The notes beneath the pieces were generated by a model, which saw only the letters and a list, made by a program, of their open reading frames with translations, had not been told where the DNA came from and ran no database searches. From Leucocoprinus leucothites (taxonomy: Eukaryota > Basidiomycota > Agaricomycetes > Agaricales > Agaricaceae), in assembly GCA_013368445.1 (NCBI GenBank), contig JAACJO010000029.1, forward strand, positions 248,001 through 312,000: DNA of 64,000 nt. Direction: 5' to 3'. Position 1 is the first letter of the stretch; each line of letters starts with the position of its first letter. Of this stretch, positions 36,599 through 47,835 are shown one piece after another. A program made the translations under genes and the position numbers.

Positions 36599-36724
36599 TG
36601 ACCCTCCTATGTGACCATTGTATGAGTTCCCACGGACTCACCATGCACGCTCATCAACACTTACATTTACCAACAAAAATCCCTACTGCTTAGCAGGACT
36701 TTGTCTAAAGTCCTGGAGGGTGTA

Positions 36725-37004
36725 TGTAGGGAGCACGAGTGATTGCGGGCCTTCAGCACTTGTCCCCAATCGCATCTTATCAGTTCCCTTTCCATTGTTC
36801 CATATCATTCCTTAGTATGTTCTTGTTTATCTTTCCCTTTTTGTATAACCGTTTCGTAGAGTATTTAAACCCCCTGTATTCGATAGAACAAGGCAGTCTT
36901 CGCCTCTCTAACAATCGAGAGTATAGTTGTGCTTGTTTAACTTGCACATGCTATTTAAGTGAAGATTATCATCTATTCCCTAATGGTGTGACCTTAGCAT
37001 TACA
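36725..37004 (+). repeat. gypsy-2 3' LTR
   Basis: 280 bp, same ends as the 5' LTR, followed by TAAGG, the target duplication that also precedes the 5' LTR. Confidence 0.93.
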
Positions 37005-38370
37005 TAAGGGGTGATGTCGTTGTCTAGAGTCCGAGTGGGAACTCTGTTGAGTATGTAAGTGGTGTAAGTGACGGTGTGAGACCAGAAACTCTCTGGTAAC
37101 TCTGACTCTCGAATCATTGCTCACGCCATGTCAAGGATAGTGTGGTTTACATGCTCTGCTGACCCATTTTCCTGTGGAGTATCTGGGTTTGTGATTTCAT
37201 GATGAATCCCCTTTGACGCGAAATACTCCTTCAACAACATGGACATGTACTCTCCACCACTATCTGACCAGAAGTGATTCAACCAGTGGCCTGTCTCGAC
37301 TTTGGCATGCTCAATAAGACTTTTGAGGTGCCCCTCCACTTCACTCTTGGACTTCAGCAGCACGACTTTAAGGTAGTGCGAGTGGCCATCTAGGAACATC
37401 ATGAAGTACTGCTCACCACCTCTACCACACGGCTCGATGGGTCCTACAAGGTCCGAGTAAACCCTGTGCAACACGGAGGGGTTCTGGACATCAGACTCCT
37501 TGGGGATAGGAGCCCGAGTTTGCTTGCCTTCGAGACAAGCCTTGCAGGTAGTTGGATCGTGGGCTTCATCATCAGTAAGATGCATGCCCTTCACCATGTT
37601 CTTCTGAAAGAGCTTCTTTACAGAACGAAGCATGATGTGACCAAGTCGGCGGTGCCATGTGTCAATAGAGCCAGTAGAGGTGTTGGTGGAGGCAATGAGT
37701 GCAGTCTGGGGGATGGTAGAGTCAACCTCAGAAGCATTTTCGGAGATGTCAATGGAGCAAAGGAGTGAATCCAGGTCACTCATAGTGGTGATATAGGCAT
37801 GCTCGGAGGTGAGAGGTGCAGCATTGAGCATGTAGAGATTTCCCTCCTCTCATGCAGTTGCCATGACTTCACCAGACTTGATGAGCTGACACTCAGATTT
37901 AGTGAATTCAAGTGTATAACTGTGTCGACTGAGGGCAGAGACTGACAGAAGATTTCCGCTGAGTTCAGGGATATAGTAGACATTTGGGATGAGATAGGTG
38001 AGTGATTTGCCGTTAACTGTGAGTACGACTTGAACCTGACCGATGCCAATTGCTAGGATGAAGCGTTCATCACCCATCTAGACCCGACGAGGCTCCTGGA
38101 GCTTTTGATAGGTGATGAACCAGTCCCAACGTGAGCTCATGTATGACAATGCACCTGAATCCACCACCCACTTCAAGGTCATATTGTTCCAACCAGCCAG
38201 AACCTCTGCCATAAAGAGATGGATCACTTCCTCCAAATTCTCCTGCACCTTTGCCACCTTTGCTGACATGTCTCCATCCTTCTTCTCCGATCCACCTTTA
38301 CCCTCCTTTGCTGCCAGATCAGCCTTGAGTTTCAGCATTCAGGCTTGATGTGACCCTTCTTTTTGCAGTA
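37005..38370 (-). pseudogene. copia protease and integrase (N-terminal part of pol)
   Basis: Minus strand, reading from the MITE leftward. It includes the end of the gag zinc knuckle (CKKKGHIKPEC, about 38335-38368), followed by a one-base frame change, then protease WVVDSGALSYMSS (about 38150), then integrase with WHRRLGH..CKACLEGKQTR (37500-37660), SDLVGPIEPCGRGGEQYF (about 37410-37460), WSDSGGEYMSMLL (37240-37275) and PQENGSAEHVN (37150-37180), giving HHCC plus D, D, E. A TGA at 37121-37123 follows LDMA. Translation then continues to DNDITPY, where gypsy-2 inserted. Confidence 0.87.
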
Positions 38371-38981
38371 CAGTACAACTACTCATAATGCATATGACCT
38401 TAGTGCATAATTTTCATAATGCATAGGATTTGGGCCATTACCATGTATGAACATAGGCATATTGCATAACGCATAATGCATAAGAATATTCGACCGTTAT
38501 GCATTATTGTATGCCGGATTTATGCCTTATGTTGGCAATTTGTTAAGGGTGTATAGAATATTTTACCCCATAAAGCTCAGAAAGTGCACAGGGTAGCTCC
38601 GAGGTCTCCCGTCTTCATTTCAGACCACAGCTGAAGCTTTGAAGGACCAGCAGCTAACCCAAAAACCTTGCTCCCAGGGCCATACAAACCACATGCTAAA
38701 GCAGCCAAACCTAAAAGACACACTGATATATGGTGAGGCTCTTGTACTAAAGCAGCACCTGCATCAGTATAGGAGCCACTTGTCAAAAGAGATGTTACAA
38801 AAAAGCAAAGCAGATGGCATTGAACATGTTTCTTCAGACGGTAGATAATAGGAGTTGTCACGTTTGTCATAAGTTATTGTCACAGGTACTGTAACGAGCA
38901 TCTATTATGGTAGTGCATCAAGGTCATAATGCATAGAGTTTCTGGCATCCCCAAGCTTATGCAGTATGAGAAAGTGTACTG
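38371..38981. mobile_element. TA-flanked MITE (Tc1/mariner-like) in copia gag
   Basis: 611 bp with imperfect 24-bp inverted ends, CAGTACAACTACTCATAATG at the left and CAGTACACTTTCTCATACTG reversed at the right (20 of 24 match), flanked by TA on each side (38369-38370 and 38982-38983). It is rich in the word CATAATGCATA and has no transposase. TA flanking suggests mobilisation by a Tc1/mariner transposase. It sits between the codons of the zinc-knuckle motif, and removing it restores C-N-Y-C. Confidence 0.75.
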
Positions 38982-39730
38982 TAGTTACATTTCAAACCCT
39001 TCTTCTTGTCTCCATCCGAGTTAGGCTTATGTGATAATTTGCCCTTTCCTTTACTATGTGCAATAAATGCAACCTGAGAATTTCCGAGTTTGGCATTCTT
39101 CTCTTCGGTAAGGACCTGAGTGATGACAGTGTCAGTGGAGAGGGAAGAGCCTGCAATGGTAGCAGGACTGGAGTTGAGAATGGTACAAAGAGTTGAATAT
39201 GAGTCGGGGAGTGATAGGAGCATAGCGTGAGTGACAACAGAGTCAGAGATGGGTTCACCAAGCATCTTGAGGATATAGGCTTTGTGACGCATGTCATTGA
39301 GCTGAGGTTCCATTGGCATCTCGTCAGAGAGAGTGGCACAAAAAATCTCCTTGATAAGATAAGCAACTGTATTTTGACCCTTTCCTTCGTAACGGCGATT
39401 TAGCTTGTCCCAGACATCAGCAGCCATGGAAGAATGGATGATACCACTAAGAGGTTCATCCTTCAAGGTCAGAGTGAGCTGAGCCTTGGCCTCCATGTCT
39501 CGACAATCCCATGTATCAATAGCAGATTGATTTTCGATAACATCTGCATTCCTGACAGGCTTGGGACGTTTGTCAGTACTGTCCACAATGCCCATCAGTC
39601 CCCTAAGCCTGAGGACTGTACCGATCCAGAACTTCCACATCTAGAAGTTGGAGCTGTCATTTTTGAGTGATGGGATGTCGTAAAGTCTATTAGATCCACC
39701 GATCTGAGAAGATCCGGCTGAATCAGACAT
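38982..39730 (-). pseudogene. gag: copia gag, interrupted
   Basis: ATG at 39730 (MSDSAGSSQIGG), with one TAG at 39641-39643, then the copia gag core with WDCRDMEAKAQLTLTL, VWDKLNRRYEGKGQNTVAYL and LLSLPDSYSTL (39180-39500). The C-terminal zinc knuckle CNYCKKKGHIKPEC (CX2CX4HX4C) is split by the MITE after the tyrosine. Gag forms the particle shell and packages RNA. Confidence 0.82.
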
Positions 39731-39828
39731 GGTGGGAGTTTATAGAAGGAGTGTGGGTGTGAAAGGAATGTGATAGAAGTTGCGATATGAGTCTGATCGA
39801 TAATTATAGGCAGGTGGGGCCCATAACC

Positions 39829-40111
39829 TGTTGTAATGAGTGGCAGGGATCTAGAGTGAAGATAAACACTCAGAATCGTAGAACGAGACTATATATATTG
39901 ATAATAATATACCTAGAGTGAAGATAAACACTGTAGGTAATATAAGTAAAGAGATTTTGTCCATAAAGCAAAATATGCTCACCTCAGAATCATAGAACGA
40001 GACTGAGGTGCATGAAAGGCTACTCGAAAAATAAGAGAGTGACTTATGTAATACGCAAGGTGGAAAAAGGAGTTAAGTCCGAAAATACTGTGAAGGGGTA
40101 TATACACAACA
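39829..40111 (-). repeat. copia 5' LTR
   Basis: 283 bp, TGTTGT..ACAACA, followed by the target duplication CCATC (40112-40116). On the coding strand the sequence just inside it is GGTTATGGGCCCC, possibly the primer binding site; I could not match it to a tRNA end. Confidence 0.92.
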
Positions 40112-41045
40112 CCATCACCTACTATTTATTTGACATCAGTTTTGTTATCATAGTGCCTGTTGATTCTTTTTTTAGAATAAACTTATTTACTTTGGTTTCA
40201 GACTTTAGGCACTAGTTTGCCACAGGGACTTTAATAGTGCACTTCGACGGATTGTAGTCAGTTTTCGAGCTAGTCAATGAACCACGACCACCTTTGCCTC
40301 AGTCTCTGTCTGAAAATCAGGAAATAATCAAAATTTATTCAATCTCTATCTATCTCAGTCATCTCTTTATATCTTGCTTAATTCTATTCCTTTCCTCTCC
40401 AAATTCCGCACAGTCCCTCGTCGACATCTTCTTGTGGTTTTGACACCCAGCGACTGTTGGACTCGGTCGCGCTCGCACTAATATTTTATTTTATTTACGG
40501 GGGTACAACTGCCTGTTCCCCTTCATTGCCCAATGTTTGACACAATATATTATATCAAAGGCTGTTATCTTTGAGGAACGCTCCCAAATGCGAATGATCA
40601 CACTGTACTGTATCTGAGGGTACAACCAAGGCAGCTGCCAGCATGCTGAGACTAGATTATATACCATGAACCGGCCGCTGATGCATGATGACAATGGCCA
40701 GCGGTCCACATAAAGATCGGGCCCGGACCACGACCAACACAATGAGACATATACATATGACATTAACTGACCACTAAACTAAGATGGTAATGTCCAATGA
40801 CAGACATGCCGACAAGGAATATGTATTAGAGTCGCTCCGATGGTAAAATGATGGAACCAATTTACTTTGAGGTACCGGTACCCTAGCATATATTGGTCCT
40901 CATCGTATTTTATCAACCTGTGTACACAATGGTGGCCGGTGGGCGTATGATGGACCTGATAAGGTCCGACTATGAAATCAGGAATCCAGTGATGGTATGT
41001 GCCCTATCTTACTGAATCCACTGAATACCTACCTTTCAAAAGTAA
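40112..41045. other. Intergenic stretch between repeats and genes
   Basis: No gene found. AT-rich up to about 40400, then a pyrimidine-rich run (40320-40430). CpG content rises here compared with the decayed repeat layers to the left. Confidence 0.5.
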
Positions 41046-41143
41046 TCTTAGACTATACCTGGGATTATCATATAATCATAATCAGATTTTGAAATCCTAA
41101 GCGCGATTAAAGTAAACACGATTGCTGGCTATAGTCATTGTCG
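41046..41143 (-). repeat. Repeat X, uninterrupted copy (empty site)
   Basis: Reverse complement matches 633-671 joined to 2011-2060, with a single GCGC where the left copy holds LTR-like copy 1. It keeps CpGs lost in the left copy. It also marks the 3' end of the truncated GTPase gene next to it. Confidence 0.65.
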
Positions 41144-41730
41144 GATTATCTGGGCTTTTGCGACCAATGTACAGGCAATGTAGGACTCCCATAGCAGCTG
41201 CCAAATTTACTGATGTTACCATGACTTTCTTTTTTTCCTGATGAATCATATACACTCAAAACTCCGAACCATATTGCATGTAATACAGATTCCAATCGCT
41301 TTTCTCCGGACTTCTGTCGCACAAAGTTCTGCACAATCCCCAATTCCTCTTCGCCCCCCGCTTCAAATCCGCGGGAGTCGTGAAAAACATAACCTTTATG
41401 ATTGGAGAAAATGATCTCGTCCTCAATCCTGTGTTCGCTACGCTGGCTCAAGGTTCAGTAGTAACCAACAAACAGTACTGTATTACCAACATTCATGGAC
41501 GGGTCGAGTTTCGGAACCTAGTCAGGTGGTTAGACCAAACTGGCGGGGTTTACAATGCTTAGACGCCATACCTCTTCTTTCTTCGAGCCGTTTCGCCTGT
41601 AAATAACTGGACTTTCCGTAGTGTCGCAGACTCTCTGTAAGATAGACGTCTTGCCAGCATCTGCCCTTCCAATAATCAGGACTCGGAACTTGATTTTTTG
41701 GAGTCGACGAGGGGGCTGCTGCGCAGACAT
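41144..41730 (-). pseudogene. P-loop GTPase, 3'-truncated paralog
   Basis: Minus strand, start ATG at 41730. Exons 41730-41572, 41517-41491 and 41442-41270 splice in phase. The protein has VLIIGRADAGKTSIL (G1/P-loop), a connecting LDPSMN, then IFSNHKGYVFHDSRGFEAGG with the G3 motif and LESVLHAIW. After HAIW a donor-like GTTCGG follows, and the remaining family domain (G4, helical C-terminal part) is absent because the sequence enters repeat X at 41143. It belongs to the fungal HSR1/dynamin-like G-domain group. Only the first third is left, so it is probably non-functional. Confidence 0.7.
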
Positions 41731-42065
41731 TACAGCAACAGAGTTTGGGAAGGAAGGCGGGGGTCACGCAAGAAGGAGCCTCCAAGTAACTTTCTTGGCA
41801 ATGAAATGAAATCCACGCCCATCAGTTATCCACCAATGGCGAGGGATGAGAATCGTGGGTGCCTCGCTATCGATGAATAGATGTCACACTCGGCGTCATG
41901 GGTCCTACACATCGGGCATGTGATCTTCAATGGACCAATCGTCATCTTGCGGCTTGTACACGCCATTCATTTCCTCTGTCAATGTCAATTCTATTTCTCA
42001 CCACCTAAGTATAGCAGTTCGCTATTGATCAGTCGTAATCCGCTATCAATCCCACATCATGTCAA

Positions 42066-42073
42066 TATAAAAG
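42066..42073 (+). promoter_or_regulatory. TATA box of the 42135 GTPase gene
   Basis: TATAAAAG lies 62 bases before the ATG at 42135, in the 404-bp space between two divergently oriented GTPase genes. Spacing suits a core promoter with a short leader. Confidence 0.55.
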
Positions 42074-42134
42074 CTGGGTTAAGAAGGCTGCAAGGATGAT
42101 GGTGACTTGAGCGCATTGGTCAGTACTCACTATC

Positions 42135-44096
42135 ATGGAATCCGAGTCCACAATCGATGATATCATCAAAACTGTGAAGCGGTAGGTACGGCTTACAGAA
42201 CTCGAGTCATTTCTACTCACCTAGGCGATTTAGATTCCGCATCCTGTCCGTCGGTCGGGTCAGCTACCTGCAGTCTTGCCTTCTCGTACCATCAGGCTTA
42301 TCGCCAACCAGTCTGGTGTTGGGAAATCGTCACTGATTAACCGTGTATTCGGTATCACCAATGCGGTAAGAGGCTCTCATGCCGGATGAATGCAGGTTAA
42401 CTACCACTGTTGTAGCGTGTTGCGCACTTTAAACCTGGAGAATCGGATATCGAGCAAGAACACATCTCACAAGACAACCCATATTTTGTTCTTCACGATT
42501 CTAAAGGCTTCGAACCAGGAGATCTCACCAATTTTGAGACTGTACGTGAATTTATCGAGCAACGATCCAACCAGGGACTGCCCCTGAAGGACCGAATCCA
42601 TGGTCTGTGGTGCGTATATTTCTCCTCATCCTTGCCCACGTTTCTTTCACCGTCATCAGGCTCTGTACAGAGACGCCGACGGCTGGGGGTCGTGTTTTTG
42701 AAGTAGGAGACGACAAGTTACTCGAACTTGCCCAAAAAACCGGAAGTGCGCTCTCGACCTCTCCTTTATTACACTCTGTTCTAATCGATTGGTGATTCTC
42801 AATCAGTTCCTGTTGTAATTGTATTTACTCAGTACGACAGATTAGTAAGGACGAAGAAGGCTGAGTTGGAAGAGGAGCACCCAAATATGGATCCTGCGAC
42901 TCTCGATGAGCGTAGTGAAGACCAGGCCCGGCAAGCGTTTAAGATATGTGTGCAGTCTCTCCAGGATACAATGAAGCGCCTCAACATCCTGGTGCCGCAT
43001 TATGTCAAAGTTTCAGGTATGTTCGTGACATTGTACGATCTATCCGGTCTTGACCGCTCCCTAGTTCGTCCAGGCTATAAGGAGGACGTTTCAGCTCTCG
43101 TGGAAGTTACCCGGGATATTGTCAAAGAACGACTCAAGGGCGATGCTTGGATCATGTGGGCGATAGCACAACGGGCAAGTCTCCCGGTCAAAATAGAAGC
43201 TTGCATCACGTATGTTTCATCCGCCTTTTTGCAGTAATAACATTTATTCACGTCGATTTTCGGCTGGAAAGCAAGGGCATGAGTTGTAAGTAACCCAGGT
43301 GTTAGTCTCGTCGCACCCTTTAACAGTATCTTAGATTACAAACGTGTCCTTACTGGTACTGTGCCTGGGTTCGGACAGACCTTGCTTCGCAGCTGCCTCA
43401 TGGAAGTCCACAAAGATATCATCAAATGTTGGAACTTTAAGGGCGAGGTAAATTAACTTCGTTTTATGTGATGCTTGCTCAACTTACGGCCTCACCGGAG
43501 GTTCTCAACACTGACGAGTTCAAGCAACTGATGCTACATCTCGTCCAAGATGTTCATACGAAACCTGATATCTCGACGTATGTGCTGATGGATATTACTT
43601 GATGAGTTTTGACATTTCTCTCAGTTCTCCGAACATTGACAAGATTTCTCAATTTGTGAGCCTCGTCACTGCTGCCTCCGCTCCTATTGCGCCGCCTGTT
43701 GCCATCCTAGGCTTGACGTATGTATTTCTGCAATGGCTTTCGACCACTACTCTGGAAAACATGTACGTATCTTTGCCTATCTGTATGATCTGATAAATAT
43801 TGACCACCCCTAGACCTGACGTTCAACGTCTTCTAGTCGCTTACACTGTGGATCTAACCAATGTTTTGGGAGAACTGTTTGACTTTACGCTCAAACCTGC
43901 CCTAGCTTTGAAAACGACGTGGGAAGAGCTGAGAGAGGCATATGAGGCATATGAGCGCTCGTCCTCCCGTCAACGCATCCACGATATCATTCGTTCAAAA
44001 GCGCCGCAGGGTGAACAACTCCTAAGTGCAGATGGCCTTGACGAGAAGGTTCGTGCATTGGTGGAGGGATACCTGGGAAAGAAGGACAGATCTTGA
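42135..44096 (+). CDS. P-loop GTPase (fungal G-domain protein), 12 exons
   Basis: Exons: 42135-42181, 42225-42245, 42296-42365, 42416-42609, 42660-42745, 42807-43016, 43065-43209, 43272-43285, 43335-43447, 43501-43577, 43625-43762 and 43814-44096. All join in phase to give 465 residues, ending in TGA. The G1 motif is NQSGVGKSSLINRVFG, G3 is LHDSKGFEPGD, and FTQYDRL stands where NKxD is usual (G4). The C-terminal half is helical with a hydrophobic stretch (APIAPPVAILGLTYVFLQW) that may touch a membrane. Exon 8 is only 14 bases. Related agaricomycete proteins form an expanded family of unknown role. GTP binding is inferred from motifs. Confidence 0.85.
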
Positions 44097-47000
44097 ATTC
44101 AATTGTCGATGTAGCTTGCCCTATGACTCAGTTTTGTGACCACCGAAATTTCGTATTGTTAGTTGTGATGTATAATAGGTTCTTTGTATACTTGACTTAC
44201 TTTGTATGGGCACTCGCCCGCGCGTGTGAAAATGTTGTCATTTAGAAGAGCATCTTCGTGATTTCCCAACTTTTCCCCACCCACCCCCTCCGGCCCTCGC
44301 AGCCCAGCCTGTGAGTGAGGTAGTTTGACACTGCCGCTGTTCGCAGCAATACTAACATGTCTCCTTCCACCCTGTTCTTATTAGACGCGCTCCGTGGATA
44401 CGATGAACAGTATCACAGTCCCACCCCCTTTATTAAACTTGCAGACCCTACGCTCAGCACCTCTTATTACTCGAAATGGCTCACAATTATCAAGTTGCCC
44501 GTGGTAGTTGATCCCCTCCCGTTCTATCTGGGTTACCACCATCGACCCCGCTTCTATAATCAGACCATCGCATCACCATTCGGTTGTTTGTGCTGAGGCA
44601 CCCTGAGAAGTGAGTTTTTCTCTTTCCTTTCATCCCCTCTCTGGACCCTCCATGGCTCGAAGTCACGACCGTTCCGCAGTGCTTTCCAATCCAGAGGCTT
44701 CGCTTACCAATTTGCCTACGGAATTATAGTGATAAAATTCGACCACCGCTTTCGTGCCCCTTAAAGAGCCTTGCCACGCCCACGCCTGATTTCGTCTGGG
44801 ACCTTGATCACAACAGTAATGCCAGGCTCGGTCCCATGTTGTTCTATCTTACGATATACGGCACGCCTGGTGAATTTCTCTTTCTTTCACTAGGAGTTGG
44901 CATCATTGTTGAAAGTCTTGTCTCTCCTTGCCTGCTTAATATCCTTTTCTTAGCTCTTGGATTGATTGTGTGCTGACCAGCTTGCGCATCCTAGCAGGCC
45001 TGAGGCAGCTCCGGCATAGGTCTTGGCTCCAAATTCGACGCCACCTACTTCCAACGACCCATGTACAACTGTAGGGTATGTGACCTGTCTCTCCCACCAC
45101 TCCATATCGTGCCGCTAACCCCACCTTTTCCCTTCCTGCAGGAAATGTGGTTGGACTCGTCCGCTTTCGCCTTACCTCTATTCTCGTTCGACCATGCGAA
45201 TGCCCGATATAATCCCAAGGACCTGTCAAGCAGACAACACCAACACCAAACCCGCAGACTCGTCCAACGGCATGAGGAGCCAAAAAGGCTTTACGAGACC
45301 GCACATAGAGAGGAGGAATAACCAGGTCAGTGGCAAGTGACCCCGTACGACACATTTAACACAACCATTGCATTTTTTTTCTGCGGCAAATGAAGCTTGA
45401 GGCATCGGCGATCCGCCCGTTTTTTTATTACAGGAACAACCATGTTGCCCTACATCACCCCAACCTGATCCCGCAGTAGCCCACAGGGGCTCAATATCAG
45501 AAAACCGCCATGGCAGCACCACTGCACTCCTATCAAAGACCACGAACGAACACCCCAATAATGTACGTGAAAACCCATCGCCGTCAGCTCGAGCACGACC
45601 AACAATGCTCACCCGCCACCTTTCTTGCTTTCTTCAGGACTCGAGGCTACTACATCGCCCCCCTCTCGTTCATGCAGACGTGTGTGACACCCATTCCCCA
45701 ACCGGTACCAATTAGACCGCCAAACCGATACCCAGCGTCGCGTGTAGAAACTACTACACTATGAGAATGGCTTCGCCATATGTCAAGCGAGCGCGTGGTC
45801 ACCATTTTCACGACAGCGACTCCCATTTGTGCTATAGACACAGCGAGAAACGTTAAGCACGGACTGCCCACTTTTTTGACCCAGAGTGCTCCTCTTGTAG
45901 TTAGTAGGTGTCCCAACGCGCCGGGTCCTTAATTTCGTTGAGTAGATATATTCAATGTAAGATTGGCACTTGCTGATATATTCTTGTTGGAGGGAATGTT
46001 CGATGAGAAATCCATTCCCGTTATTGAGCCCGACCGGTGTCTTCAACCAGACGAACCCAATTCACTACCGAAAACAACGCGCGGGGGTGGATAGCCTCGG
46101 ACTCGTCTTTCGGCCCGATTTCTACTGTCAGCTGTCCTTAACTCTTCACACTGTTCCATCCTGCGATGTCTGGTATGAAACTATGGCTGGTTGTGTGTTG
46201 TGCCTTTGAACACCGTGCGAGTTACCAGCTTTACATGAAGAATAACCTAATGCCACTTAGTATATATACCCTATAGTTTGGACACCGTGACTAGAGTAAC
46301 TTGAACATATTTTCCGGATGTATAGGAGCGCTGACCAGAATTAATATGTAGTCTTAAATCAGCTTCCATAGGATCCAATGTACTACAATCGAATGTGCGA
46401 GTCACTAGCAAGGTGTAATATTGTAGGGTCCCGATTTGCTATTGGAGTGTGTCAACGCCCCTCGTCAAGAATTGATGACCAAAAGAAGCACTGATGAACA
46501 AAGGAGAACAGTCATCCACGGGTCCTGACACGGGAGCCCTTCCTTGTGTTGCCGGGTTGATTGATGGGAAAGATACCAGCAAGTGAGAAGCTGATGTCTG
46601 AATGAGTCGTTGAGCTCAAAGGACGAGCTTTGATGGTAGCACGGCTGTGCTAGGTCGAAACTTGAAAGTCATATGAATATAGAATGAAAACAACTACTAA
46701 ATAAAGATCGAACAGGACAAGCATCTGGACCATGCAGTAATTTAGAAGGGCGCGAGGGAAGGACTGAACCCGGCTGAATTCCTTAAACTCCCGCCTCTCA
46801 TCCACTACACATGGGTTCGTAGGAGATGTGGTACACGATGTCACAGTCCAACAATCAAACTCAAAGGGGATTTTGAAGAGCAAGACGAAACTAAGGGAAG
46901 GAAATATAATCAACGCACGGTAAGAGGGCGAACAGGTCGATGATCAAAATCATCAGCACTACCACCACCTCCCCTTCATGTCTCTCCTCTCACTGTAACC

Positions 47001-47480
47001 GTCCCACACCATCGTAAATAAGCGCCCGGTAGCGTTGGAAACTGCTACTTCGTCGTTGTATTCCACAACAAACCTGGAATGAAGGGTGTAGGTGTGAATG
47101 TCTGCGAAGCAGGCAGTCCGAGTCGCGCGATATCTGGGCTCGATGGTCCAACACAGGTGCAGGCTTCGGAGATGATGAAGTGGGAGGTAACGGTGCCCTC
47201 ATCTTCCCCGGAGGTGGGTGCAGGTCGTGGTGACGGTGGTGCGGGGCTGGAGCTGAGGATCGTGGTGCGCAATGCTAGAGGAACACTCCTCAGGTGCAAT
47301 TCTACAGTGAGCATCGAGGGTCTTGTGGGTTGAGTGTTGCCAATGACCTAGTGGGTGAGTTCCCCCTCATTATTGCCCGGGGTGCAAGGTGAGACCATGG
47401 GAGACGATGGACCAACGCCGGAAAATGGTAACTTTTGGCATACCAGGCCAATCAACTGGTGAACGTTAACTCGCTCGGTG
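44097..47480. other. Gene-poor stretch
   Basis: Only short, unrecognised frames are visible, for example 79 codons at 44357-44596 (start MSPSTLFLLDALRGYDE) and 86 codons at 45061-45321. Neither resembles a known family and no consistent spliced gene could be built. A small unrecognised gene or remnants of one cannot be excluded. Confidence 0.4.
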
Positions 47481-47481
47481 A

Positions 47482-47835
47482 CAGCAGCCACCATTAACAT
47501 ACCGAGCTGCTCATGGACTCAGAATGCCAGCGAGAAAGCTTCTGATCTGCGGCAACACTCGCGATTACTGCAGTGTCACCAACAACGTGCAGGCTTGCTC
47601 AGGGGCCTAACACGCTGGCAGGTCGGAAGAGTCGCGTCCAGGTTCGAGAGTCGGAACACAGAAGAGGGCCTGCTGCTCGGCGACGACTACGCTCTGGATA
47701 ATCGACACCATTGACGTGCCCAACTGCTCATGGGTTTGGCACGCCAGCAACGAGTCCTCTGATCCACTTGGTAGCATGAACAGTTGTATCACCAGCGCTC
47801 CACCTTGCTGTACACACGTGACTAGTACAGCGCTT
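47482..47835 (+). repeat. Tandem duplication, about 217-bp period
   Basis: Two units start near 47473 and 47688 with GCTCGG and share CTGCTCATGG (about 47506 and 47722) and GCCAGC. In the plus frame both could encode related peptides, INIPSCSWTQNASEKASD and IDVPNCSWVWHASNESSD, so they may be repeats of an extracellular Cys-Ser-Trp protein. No complete gene could be assembled. Confidence 0.45.

Larger units (their letters stand above)
28659..37004 (+). mobile_element. Ty3/gypsy element gypsy-2, full length, nested in copia
   Basis: Two 280-bp LTRs, TGTAGGG..CATTACA, flanked by a perfect duplication TAAGG (28654-28658 and 37005-37009). It lies antisense to the copia host. The LTRs differ at 8 positions by hand count (2.9 percent), 7 at CpG, all transitions, which is younger than the copia host, as nesting requires. 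One long gag-pol frame fills it, with stops and one shift. No convincing primer binding site or strong polypurine tract was seen. Confidence 0.93.
25933..40111 (-). mobile_element. Ty1/copia element carrying gypsy-2 and a MITE
   Basis: Two 283-bp LTRs (TGTTGT..ACAACA) flanked by a perfect duplication CCATC (25928-25932 and 40112-40116). The coding strand is minus. The order gag, protease, integrase, reverse transcriptase, RNase H is the copia order. The LTRs differ at 15 positions by hand count (5.3 percent), all transitions, 13 at CpG, making it the oldest dated element here. gypsy-2 (8346 bp) splits integrase and a 611-bp MITE splits gag. Confidence 0.92.

Noticed and set aside
46740..46830. 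Possible tRNA on the minus strand (GGGTTCAGTCC word)
   Set aside because: The word lacks one base of the B box and no A box or stems could be found.
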